A stretch of 45,084 nucleotides of DNA. It comes from Patescibacteria group bacterium (lineage in GTDB: Bacteria; Patescibacteriota; Microgenomatia; UBA10105). A model generated the notes under the pieces. The model was not told the DNA's origin, ran no database searches, and was given only the letters and a program-made list of their open reading frames with translations. The stretch lies in contig DQGR01000092.1 of NCBI GenBank assembly GCA_003524845.1, positions 24,502 to 69,585 of the forward strand, written 5' to 3'. This document shows, piece by piece, positions 14,683-21,405 of the stretch. A program made the translations under genes and the position numbers. Position 1 is the stretch's first letter. Every line of letters begins with the position of its first letter.

Positions 14683-15441
14683 ATGAATTTAAGGCGTTTT
14701 TTTACTAGACAAAATGTCGCGATTCTTGGGTTTGTTACGTTGATTGTTCTGTTAGTCGTGGTAAATCTTTTTATTCCAACCGGTTCTCGGATTGGTCCTG
14801 CGGCCTCTCCTGAAGTTATTAACAAACAAGGTGACACCATTCTTTTTGAAAATGATGATTTTCAAATCACCTGGCTTGCCCAAACGGATAGCTACATAAT
14901 TTCAGTTAACAATTCACCTTTTGAAACGTACCGGCAACAAGCAGAACAAAAATTTATTGAAATACTCAACCGCCCGACTCAGGAACTTTGTCGGCTGACT
15001 GTTTCAGTTGTGACGCCGTACTTTGCAAATCCTGACGAGTCTGGGATTGAATATTTTTTGAGTTTTTGTCAAAAACCCGAGCCTTCCATAAACCCGGCGC
15101 TGGTACAACTCTCGGTCAAAAACGTTTTTCCGGCTGAGGGCACACTTGAAGCTGGTGGAACAACTGCCGGAATAGCGCTGACGTTTGACCGGACAGTATC
15201 TCCAGAAACTGCAATTGTCAGTTCAAGTCCAAACCTAACTTTTAAAACTTATGTTCACCCAAATCGTCAAAAAGAACTTTACATTGAACCGACATCTAAC
15301 TGGGAAGTTGGTAAAACATATCAAATAACCATACATAAAGGTCTTTTGTCTCAAGACGCCACCGCACAATTGAAAGACGACGTTACGTTAACATATGTGG
15401 TGACTGAGCATGTTCCAGCTGATTTTGAAGAGACTCCCTAA
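14683..15441 (+). CDS. Membrane-anchored protein with C-terminal Ig-like domain
   Basis: This 252-residue protein has one N-terminal span (about 14-30: I-L-G-F-V-T-L-I-V-L-L-V-V-V-N-L-F) and an extracytoplasmic part. Residues about 150-240 (V-F-P-A-E-G-T then I-A-L-T-F-D-R-T-V-S-P) resemble a bacterial Ig-like domain of the Big_5 type. It follows the PrgK-like gene in the place where pCF10 carries prgL, a VirB8-like gene with a similar topology of one span and an outer domain. I see no VirB8 fold signature, so only the topology and position match. It ends 6 bases from the convergent dnaN stop. Confidence 0.7.
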   Translation: MNLRRFFTRQNVAILGFVTLIVLLVVVNLFIPTGSRIGPAASPEVINKQGDTILFENDDFQITWLAQTDSYIISVNNSPFETYRQQAEQKFIEILNRPTQELCRLTVSVVTPYFANPDESGIEYFLSFCQKPEPSINPALVQLSVKNVFPAEGTLEAGGTTAGIALTFDRTVSPETAIVSSSPNLTFKTYVHPNRQKELYIEPTSNWEVGKTYQITIHKGLLSQDATAQLKDDVTLTYVVTEHVPADFEETP

Positions 15442-15447
15442 GAATAG

Positions 15448-16554
15448 TTACCCCTGCACTCGCACCGGCATGATGATGTGTAGATAAGAGGAATCGTTTA
15501 ACGGTTTGAACGCGCCGGGAGCTAGAGGTCCGGTCATTTCAAAAACCACCGATTCTTCCGGGAATACGCTTAACAAATCCAGTAAAAAACGCGCGTTAAA
15601 GGCGATCTCTCCCCCTTCCCCTTCTGTTTTTACCGTTAAACTGGTTTTGTTTTCCCCAACTTGTGGGGTATTGGCTGAAACTACCACTAATCCATCCTGG
15701 ACTGAAAATTTAATAATGTTTGCCGATTCTTTGGCATACACTGCAGCAAATTTAACTGCACGCAAAAGCTCGGTCCGGTCAAATACTACTTGCGTTGTAA
15801 AGCTCGTCGGAATAATCCGTTCAAACGGCGGATAGTCGCCGTCAATCAAGCGGGTCGTGACTTCAGCATTTTCCAGTAAAAAGGCGACCTGGTTGGCGCT
15901 TCTTGAGAAACACATCTCAACCATACTAGCACCTTCACTCGCTGCCAGCCGAAACACGTCACCTAACGCCCGGGCTGAGACGACGACATTTTGAGTCAAG
16001 CGCGGTTCTTCAGGAATTTCTTTAATTGACAACCGGTAGCCGTCGGTTGCCACCATCAGTAGCTTCCCTTTTTTAGGAAGCAAGTTGATTCCGGTTAACA
16101 GCGGCCGGCTCTCATCAGTAGAGGCGGCAATTGAGACAAAAGTCAATCCTTTTTCCAGAATGCCGGTGTCCAAAGATATTTTTTCATCCCGCTTAAGTTC
16201 TGGCGGCTGCGGATATTCGCTTGCCGGTATTCCTGATAGTGTCGCACTGCTTTCCCCGCATACCATCTCCAGTTTTACTTCATCACTTTTAAGTTCGATT
16301 TTTTCCCTGGTGAACGAAGAAACGAGCTCCTGAAAAAAGCGTGCTGGTACAGTGATTGCGCCTTCTTCTTCAATGCTCGCACCAATCCAAATGGAAAGAC
16401 TGGTTTCTAAGTTTGTTGCCGTAATTTGTAGTCTTCCTTGATCTGTTGCAAGTAGTATGTTTCCAAGTATAGGTAATTGGGTTTTCGTGTTTACGCTTTT
16501 AGTAATAAAAGGTAAGGCGGTGTGTAATTTTTCCTGAAGAACGATTACTTTCAT
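15448..16554 (-). CDS. dnaN: DNA polymerase III beta sliding clamp
   Basis: This 368-residue protein has the normal length for the bacterial beta clamp. It starts M-K-V-I-V-L-Q-E-K-L and carries P-I-L-G-N-I-L-L-A, A-T-D-G-Y-R-L-S near the middle, and the C-terminal M-P-V-R ending typical of clamps (M-P-[MV]-R). It forms the dimeric ring that tethers the replicative polymerase and binds clamp-binding motifs of partners. It is transcribed away from oriC in the order dnaA-oriC-dnaN, and converges on the secretion operon with only 6 bases between stops. recF and gyrB are not adjacent, unlike in many Firmicutes. Confidence 0.97.
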   Translation of the reverse strand: MKVIVLQEKLHTALPFITKSVNTKTQLPILGNILLATDQGRLQITATNLETSLSIWIGASIEEEGAITVPARFFQELVSSFTREKIELKSDEVKLEMVCGESSATLSGIPASEYPQPPELKRDEKISLDTGILEKGLTFVSIAASTDESRPLLTGINLLPKKGKLLMVATDGYRLSIKEIPEEPRLTQNVVVSARALGDVFRLAASEGASMVEMCFSRSANQVAFLLENAEVTTRLIDGDYPPFERIIPTSFTTQVVFDRTELLRAVKFAAVYAKESANIIKFSVQDGLVVVSANTPQVGENKTSLTVKTEGEGGEIAFNARFLLDLLSVFPEESVVFEMTGPLAPGAFKPLNDSSYLHIIMPVRVQG

Positions 16555-16738
16555 CTTTATGTATATCTATTAGTAGTAATAGTAGTAGAGTGTGTTGGCA
16601 AGTGTACAAGTTTTTGTTTTAAGCTGCAACAATATAAAAAACGCTGAAAAACAATCATCCACACCCCACACAATCAATTTGTGGATAATCTTGTGGATAA
16701 CAAGATGAATTTGTGGATATGTTGAAAACTCAAAATAG
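16555..16738 (-). other. oriC: Probable replication origin (oriC) between dnaA and dnaN
   Basis: This AT-rich 184-base spacer holds DnaA boxes at 16680-16688 (TGTGGATAA), 16692-16700 (TGTGGATAA) and 16712-16720 (TGTGGATAT), all reading TTATCCACA-like on the minus strand. An opposite near-box TCATCCACA is at 16655-16663. At 16571-16588 a run of six triplets reads TAG TAG TAA TAG TAG TAG, matching the DnaA-trio motif that loads DnaA on single-stranded DNA. Boxes and trio are in the same relative order as in the dnaA-dnaN origin of Bacillus subtilis. The identification rests on motifs only. Confidence 0.82.
16571..16588 (+). promoter_or_regulatory. DnaA-trio tract (six triplets)
   Basis: The tract has six consecutive TAG/TAA triplets in register on the plus strand, next to the dnaN start. 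It lies on the dnaN side of the DnaA box cluster, as required for the basal unwinding arrangement. About 90 bases separate it from the nearest strong box, which is longer than in Bacillus. Confidence 0.65.
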
Positions 16739-18097
16739 TTACCCAAACAACTCCTGTTTTATCCCCGAGATATCCTCAAGTGTTTGTGGATTTGTGGACA
16801 TCAAGCCTTTGACTGCGCTCACTGCATGTAAGACTGTTGAATGATCACGGCCACCCACCAAAGCCCCGACTTCATCAAGCGGCAAGCCAAGATCAGTTCG
16901 GAGTAAATACATCAGAATTTGGCGTGGCCGCACAATCGGCCGGCTGCGATTTGTCCCTTTAAGCTCGGTGCTGGTAGTCCCAAACTTCCGGCTCACCGCC
17001 TCCAGCACTTGCCGGGGAGTTACTACCCGGCGTAGCGGATTTGGTTCAGAGTTTTCCGGTAATCCGACCAGCCGCCGCGCGAGCACATCCGTAATTGGTT
17101 GTTTGGTTAACTCTGCTTCGGTCACGAGTCGGGTAAGCAAACCTTCGAGTTTGCGCACTGATTCAGTTGGGGCAGCCAATATTTGGGCAATCGGCATTTT
17201 TAGGTCAATCCCCCGTTGTTGGGCTTTAATGCGTAAAATGGCACATCGTAACTCAAAGTCCGGGTTTTGTACGTCAACCAGAAGCCCCTGTTCAAAACGG
17301 CTGCGCAGTCGTTCTTCCAGGCGTTCAATTTCCTGGGGTGGCCGGTCTGAGGTGAGCACGATTTGTCCGCCTTCCCGCTGAATTGCGTTAAACGTATGGA
17401 AAAATTCCTCCTGAACCGCATTTTTACCAGCAATAAACTGAATATCGTCAATGAGGAGTATTTGGGCGCTCCGATATTTGTTTTTAAACCGTTTGGTGGT
17501 TTTGGTCTGAATTGCATCAATGATTTCATTGGTAAACTCCTCACCCATACAGTAAATGATACGGGTTTGTGGTTTTTTCATAAGCACCGCTGTACCAATT
17601 GCCTGCATTAAGTGTGTTTTGCCGACCCCCACTCCACCATAAAAAAACAACGGGTTATATGAAGTTCCCGGTGTTGCCGCAACTGCGGTTGCTGCCGCAT
17701 ACGCCATCTGGTTTGAAGTAGACACCGCAAACAACTCAAATGTATAATCACCGCGCAGATGATGAGGACGCATGAGTTGCGCTGCCGGCTGAGAAACAGG
17801 TGACGCGGGCGCCGGAGAAAAAAGGGGTCCGGGTGATTCCTGGTGTTCCGCGCCACCGCTGATTTTAAAAAGCAAACTGGTATTTTGACCCGAGTGTTTG
17901 TCAAGAATTTTTTTAATTAGCGCATAATAGCGGGTTTCAATCATTTGGGTCGCAACCGCATTGGCACAACCAATGGTAGCTACGCCTGATTCAAAACCAA
18001 CCAAGGTCGACTTGGCAAAAAACGTCCGGAAAGTCGGATTGGACACGGAAATTTCCAACTCATCTAATACCAGTCGCCACAACTTTGCGTGTTCCAT
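16739..18097 (-). CDS. dnaA: Chromosomal replication initiator DnaA
   Basis: This 452-residue protein has all four DnaA domains. The N-terminus starts A-K-L-W-R-L-V-L-D-E-L-E, and a Pro/Ser-rich linker lies near 90-125. The AAA+ core has Walker A G-G-V-G-V-G-K-T-H (Lys about 160), Walker B L-L-I-D-D-I-Q-F-I (about 213-221) and R-L-R-S-R-F. The C-terminal DNA-binding domain carries G-G-R-D-H-S-T-V-L-H. I prefer the ATG at 18097 over an upstream ATG at 18130, because the latter would run through the DnaA box at 18121-18129 and add a hydrophobic extension unlike DnaA. It binds the boxes in 16555-16738 and probably represses itself through the upstream box. Confidence 0.97.
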   Translation of the reverse strand: MEHAKLWRLVLDELEISVSNPTFRTFFAKSTLVGFESGVATIGCANAVATQMIETRYYALIKKILDKHSGQNTSLLFKISGGAEHQESPGPLFSPAPASPVSQPAAQLMRPHHLRGDYTFELFAVSTSNQMAYAAATAVAATPGTSYNPLFFYGGVGVGKTHLMQAIGTAVLMKKPQTRIIYCMGEEFTNEIIDAIQTKTTKRFKNKYRSAQILLIDDIQFIAGKNAVQEEFFHTFNAIQREGGQIVLTSDRPPQEIERLEERLRSRFEQGLLVDVQNPDFELRCAILRIKAQQRGIDLKMPIAQILAAPTESVRKLEGLLTRLVTEAELTKQPITDVLARRLVGLPENSEPNPLRRVVTPRQVLEAVSRKFGTTSTELKGTNRSRPIVRPRQILMYLLRTDLGLPLDEVGALVGGRDHSTVLHAVSAVKGLMSTNPQTLEDISGIKQELFG

Positions 18098-18120
18098 AAA
18101 GTAGACACATCCTAAAAAAG

Positions 18121-18129
18121 TTATCCACA
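18121..18129 (+). promoter_or_regulatory. DnaA box between dnaA and rpmH
   Basis: A perfect TTATCCACA lies 23 bases upstream of the dnaA start and just upstream of the rpmH promoter. It is well placed for DnaA to control both divergent genes. Confidence 0.75.
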
Positions 18130-18130
18130 A

Positions 18131-18160
18131 TTGTCAATCAGTTTCTTGGTATGGTACAAT
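18131..18160 (+). promoter_or_regulatory. rpmH promoter (leaderless)
   Basis: TTGTCA (18131-18136), an 18-base spacer and TACAAT (18155-18160) are preceded by an extended TG at 18152-18153. The ATG follows 7 bases after the -10 box, so rpmH mRNA should start at its AUG. Confidence 0.7.
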
Positions 18161-18167
18161 TCCAGGT

Positions 18168-18299
18168 ATGCCAAAGCGAACCTATCAACCTAAAAAAGGC
18201 AAACGAGCCAAAACGCACGGCTTTCGCAAGCGCATGAAAATGGGTGGCAATGTCCTAAAAACCCGTCGCCAAAAAGGCCGCAAAAAACTTACCGTTTAA
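18168..18299 (+). CDS. rpmH: 50S ribosomal protein bL34
   Basis: This 43-residue, very basic protein starts M-P-K-R-T-Y-Q-P-K-K and contains H-G-F-R-K-R-M and L-K-T-R-R-Q-K-G-R-K-K-L, diagnostic of bL34. The Thr-Tyr-Gln-Pro start is universal in the family. It heads the conserved rpmH-rnpA-yidD-yidC-jag block and is divergent from dnaA, the classical bacterial origin arrangement. Confidence 0.98.
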   Translation: MPKRTYQPKKGKRAKTHGFRKRMKMGGNVLKTRRQKGRKKLTV

Positions 18300-18304
18300 C
18301 AACT

Positions 18305-18652
18305 ATGAAAGCGGCTGCCAGCGGCTTAACTACACCTGAAGCAAACAATGTGTGGCAAAATGGCAAAAAAACCACCACTCCCCTGTTTCATCTCAGTTTT
18401 ATCTCCAGTAATACTCCCCACAGCCGGTGGCGGATTCAGGTGCCCAAAAAGATTATCGTACTCTCAACCTCTCGTAATCGCAGCCGGAGAATTATCCGGG
18501 AGGCGCTGCGAGGAATAGAAGGAAAATTAATCAGTCAGGGTTTAGGCATCATTACGGTGAAGCAACCAGTATACGAGTTTAAAATGCTGGAAGTGCAGCA
18601 GAAGCTGGTTACCCTGTTAACACAAGCGCAACTACTTACCAAAAACCTATGA
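18305..18652 (+). CDS. rnpA: Ribonuclease P protein component
   Basis: This 115-residue protein partners RNase P RNA in trimming tRNA 5' leaders. The signature is S-R-N-R-S-R-R-I-I-R-E-A-L-R at residues about 55-69 (RNR motif), preceded by V-P-K-K. The N-terminus is divergent: the usual start with a basic L-R and F-x-x-V-F motif is not obvious, and Ser replaces the usual Lys in the RNRxKR core. It starts 5 bases after the rpmH stop and overlaps yidD by 4 bases (ATGA), so it is part of one operon. Confidence 0.9.
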   Translation: MKAAASGLTTPEANNVWQNGKKTTTPLFHLSFISSNTPHSRWRIQVPKKIIVLSTSRNRSRRIIREALRGIEGKLISQGLGIITVKQPVYEFKMLEVQQKLVTLLTQAQLLTKNL

Positions 18653-18867
18653 AACAAATGCTTATTTTCAGTATCCGGCTGTATCGACAACTACGGTCGC
18701 CGTTTTTCTCAGGCACCTGTCGCTTTGCACCAAGTTGCTCACAGTATACAGAGGAAGCAATCCGGAAACATGGTATAATCAAAGGATTGTGGTTTGGAAG
18801 CAAACGGTTGTTGCGTTGTCACCCGGGGAACAGAGGCGGATACGACCCAGTACCATTAAGAGGTTAG
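18649..18867 (+). CDS. yidD: Membrane protein insertion efficiency factor YidD
   Basis: This 72-residue protein has the complete YidD core: Y-R-Q-L-R-S-P-F-F, C-R-F-A-P-S-C-S-Q-Y, E-A-I-R-K-H-G and L-R-C-H-P-G-N-R-G-G-Y-D-P-V-P. The three Cys residues and the C-H-P motif are all present. YidD assists YidC-dependent membrane insertion by a poorly understood mechanism. It overlaps rnpA by 4 bases, and its stop codon is immediately followed by a heptamer tandem array. Confidence 0.97.
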   Translation: MKQMLIFSIRLYRQLRSPFFSGTCRFAPSCSQYTEEAIRKHGIIKGLWFGSKRLLRCHPGNRGGYDPVPLRG

Positions 18868-18952
18868 AATTCAGAATTAAGAGTTCAGATTTAATAAGTT
18901 CTTGCAAAAAATCCACCTTCTTTTAATTTTTAATTTTAAATTCTAAATTGTT
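18866..18952. repeat. Two heptamer arrays in the yidD-yidC spacer
   Basis: The first array, 18866-18893, has four units (AGAATTC, AGAATTA, AGAGTTC, AGATTTA). The second, 18925-18952, also has four units (AATTTTT, AATTTTA, AATTCTA, AATTGTT) and ends exactly at the yidC ATG. The spacer holds no other feature and no Shine-Dalgarno sequence. Confidence 0.8.
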
Positions 18953-19705
18953 ATGACCGATCCCACTATCTGGAATCAACTGCTAATCTGGCCAATACTT
19001 AATGCGCTGATGGCGTTTTATAAGGCGTTTGAGCTGGTGCATGTGCCCGGCGCGTTTGGTTTTGCCATCATCGCCCTTACCTTACTTATTAACACCCTTC
19101 TCTTTCCATTAAAACGCAAGCAACTGGAATCAACCCAAAAACTGCAAAGCCTGAAGCCGCAACTTGATGAGCTTTCCAAAAAACACAAAGATGATAAAGT
19201 AAAGCTGCAGCAAGCACAAATGGAGCTGTATAAAACCGCCGGCGTAAATCCGGCCGGCGGCTGTCTACCGCTCCTCGTACAAATCCCCTTATTTATCGCG
19301 CTCTATAACGTGTTTAACACGGTTTTAAATGGTGATGCCGGGTTTGCTGAGCGAATTAATACGGTGTTATACCACCCCGCCCTGCACATTACTACGCTTG
19401 ACCTGTCTTTTTTTGGGATTAATCTCACTACCAAGCCATCTGAATGGCAGAGCGTGGGTGTGTGGTTATTACTGATTCCGGTGGTTACGGCTGGACTTCA
19501 ATATTTGCAAACTAAACTGATGTTGCCGCCCGCCCCGAAACAAAAGACCGAAGGAGATCAGATGGCAGACATGCAGCGCCAGATGGCGATTGTTACCCCG
19601 ATTATGTTCGGGTATTTCGCCTACTCGTTTCCGATCGGCCTGGCAATTTACTGGAATACGTTCACGCTCTTTGGTATAATTCAACAGCGACAAACCAAGA
19701 AATAA
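18953..19705 (+). CDS. yidC: Membrane protein insertase YidC/Oxa1
   Basis: This 250-residue insertase is of the short, Gram-positive-like type without the large periplasmic domain. F-G-F-A-I-I-A-L-T-L-L-I-N-T-L-L-F-P-L opens the core. A charged cytoplasmic hairpin follows (Q-K-L-Q-S-L-K-P-Q-L-D-E-L, then A-G-V-N-P-A-G-G-C-L-P-L-L-V-Q-I-P). The last spans include P-I-M-F-G-Y-F-A and F-P-I-G-L-A-I-Y-W. It inserts proteins into the cytoplasmic membrane alone or with SecYEG. It precedes jag by 4 bases. Confidence 0.96.
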   Translation: MTDPTIWNQLLIWPILNALMAFYKAFELVHVPGAFGFAIIALTLLINTLLFPLKRKQLESTQKLQSLKPQLDELSKKHKDDKVKLQQAQMELYKTAGVNPAGGCLPLLVQIPLFIALYNVFNTVLNGDAGFAERINTVLYHPALHITTLDLSFFGINLTTKPSEWQSVGVWLLLIPVVTAGLQYLQTKLMLPPAPKQKTEGDQMADMQRQMAIVTPIMFGYFAYSFPIGLAIYWNTFTLFGIIQQRQTKK

Positions 19706-19709
19706 GTCT

Positions 19710-20174
19710 ATGGACGAAAAAACACGCGACTTAATCCAACAAACTACCCACGAGCTGCTTGAGCAGTTGCAGATTAAAGGAGCCGGGGTCGAGGTGAGCG
19801 AACACGAAGAAGCAATTCTGGTGACGGTAGAAAGCGAAGAATCGGGTTTACTGATTGGCTACCACGGGCGTACGCTTGAAGCGCTGCAATTACTCCTGCG
19901 GCAGATCGTGTTTAAAAAAACTGGAGAGTGGATTCGGCTTACTATGAGCATTGGCGATTACCGGGCCCGGCGGGAAGAACAGTTAAAAGAAATCGCCGAA
20001 CAGGCAGCCGAACAGGTAGTTACAGAACAAGAGCCGCTCATTATGGATGAACTGACTCCGGCCGAACGCAGGATTATTCACCTGGCACTTCAAGGCCATG
20101 AACAGGTTATATCTGAATCTGAAGGAGAAGGCAGGAATCGACGACTGGTGATAAAACTCAAGCCCCAGGCGTGA
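19710..20174 (+). CDS. jag: KH/R3H RNA-binding protein Jag (KhpB)
   Basis: This 154-residue protein combines a KH-like domain (residues about 30-80, with L-L-I-G-Y-H-G-R-T-L-E-A-L-Q, a variant of GxxG) and an R3H domain at the C-terminus (R-R-I-I-H-L-A-L-Q then S-E-G-E-G-R-N-R-R-L-V-I). In Firmicutes the homologue pairs with KhpA to bind RNA and control cell division and envelope growth. The Jag-N domain of longer homologues is absent. It is the last gene of the rpmH-yidC block. Its stop overlaps a GTG start of the next gene (GTGA). Confidence 0.93.
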   Translation: MDEKTRDLIQQTTHELLEQLQIKGAGVEVSEHEEAILVTVESEESGLLIGYHGRTLEALQLLLRQIVFKKTGEWIRLTMSIGDYRARREEQLKEIAEQAAEQVVTEQEPLIMDELTPAERRIIHLALQGHEQVISESEGEGRNRRLVIKLKPQA

Positions 20175-21400
20175 AATCGTTGCGAAAATTTCTTCTTTGT
20201 CTACTACTTGCCTTATTTTTTATCCAACTCGGTAATCATTTCTGGCCTGACGCGACGCTAGTTTTAGGTAGGCGGATAGACTACCTCTCCCCGACCGTAC
20301 ACTTATTTGATCTGGTAATTATCGCTTTATTTTCTATAAATTTTCCCCTACTTTGGTCTCGGAGTTGGTTTAAGTCGACCTCCCTGATTTTTTTTGCTGT
20401 TTGGGTGGTAATGTTGGTTTTCAGCCAGTTTCCGCAGGTGATTTTTTTCAGCGGTCTGCGCTGGTTACTCATGTTGTTATTGCTGACTGTAATTATAGTT
20501 ACGCACCCAAATTTAAGATGGCTGCAGCAAATAGCCGCGGTCTGCGTAATTTGCGCAGTGCTTCTGGCATTAACGCAATTTTTAGGGCAACATTCGGTTG
20601 GTGGTTGGATGTACTGGTTGGGTGAACGATCCTATACGGTGGCCAGTAGTCAAATTGCCCACCTAATTGTTTCTAACCGACTATTGGTTCGTCCTTATGC
20701 AACCTTCTCTCATCCTAATGTATTAGGCGGCGTGCTGGTGACCCTGCTTCCTTTGTTTTTATTTTTTACTAGTAAAACCAGAAGTGAATTCTTACTGATC
20801 CAGGCCGCCCGCGTGTTTACTGTTTTTGGCATCATCCTTTCCTTTAGCCGAGCAGCCTGGTTTGTGGGTACGCTTATTATTGTCTTCAGTATTTTACAGC
20901 TGTACAAGACCAAAAAATCCCTGATTTTTATATTGCTGGTTATTTTCGGTTTATTTATTTATGAAGAACTGAGCCTGGGTCAGCTGGTCCGACTGACTGA
21001 GTTTGGTAGTAAATCAGTTGCCGAGCGCCAACTCCTTGCCCAAAACGCGTTAAGGTTAATTACAAAGCAACCGTTAACTGGCTATGGTTTTGGTCATTTT
21101 ATTCCGCTTTTGCCAATGATGAGTGTTCCGCCCTTTTTACTGCAACCGGTGCACTCAGTGTATCTACTGGCAGCGGTTGAAGTGGGATTACTGGCAACAG
21201 CCGCGTTAGTTCTATTATTATTCCGGTTGTTGTGGCGCCTGAGACAATTAAGAAATCATGCCTTATTTTGGTCAATAAGCGCAATTTTACTTTTAGGTTT
21301 GGTTGACCATTATTTCTGGTCTACTCCCCAACCATTGGGGCTTGCTACATTACTCATTGGTCTTGGACTCGCCGAAACTAAGCCAAGTGCGCTACAATAG
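20171..21400 (+). CDS. O-antigen ligase/polymerase-like (Wzy/WaaL) membrane protein
   Basis: This 409-residue protein has about ten to twelve hydrophobic spans. The region around residues 175-185 (Y-A-T-F-S-H-P-N-V-L-G-G) and F-S-R-A-A-W shortly after are the Wzy/O-antigen ligase signatures. Later, P-L-T-G-Y-G-F-G-H-F and V-H-S-V-Y-L-L complete the pattern. Such enzymes polymerise or ligate lipid-linked glycans on the outer side of the membrane. It starts with GTG overlapping jag and is followed 5 bases later by a flippase, so it likely serves cell-surface polysaccharide synthesis. The precise glycan is unknown. Confidence 0.87.
   Translation: MKSLRKFLLCLLLALFFIQLGNHFWPDATLVLGRRIDYLSPTVHLFDLVIIALFSINFPLLWSRSWFKSTSLIFFAVWVVMLVFSQFPQVIFFSGLRWLLMLLLLTVIIVTHPNLRWLQQIAAVCVICAVLLALTQFLGQHSVGGWMYWLGERSYTVASSQIAHLIVSNRLLVRPYATFSHPNVLGGVLVTLLPLFLFFTSKTRSEFLLIQAARVFTVFGIILSFSRAAWFVGTLIIVFSILQLYKTKKSLIFILLVIFGLFIYEELSLGQLVRLTEFGSKSVAERQLLAQNALRLITKQPLTGYGFGHFIPLLPMMSVPPFLLQPVHSVYLLAAVEVGLLATAALVLLLFRLLWRLRQLRNHALFWSISAILLLGLVDHYFWSTPQPLGLATLLIGLGLAETKPSALQ
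21393..21398 (+). promoter_or_regulatory. -10 box before flippase gene
   Basis: TACAAT lies inside the last codons of the ligase-like gene and ends 7 bases before the ATG at 21406, predicting an internal leaderless promoter. No clear -35 box is seen. Confidence 0.5.
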
Positions 21401-21405
21401 CGGGT

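Noticed and set aside
7138..15441. Complete conjugation system
   Set aside because: No relaxase, coupling protein or oriT-like site is visible, so only a type IV secretion-like core is claimed.
18098..18130. Upstream dnaA start at 18130
   Set aside because: It would translate through a perfect DnaA box and add residues not seen in DnaA.
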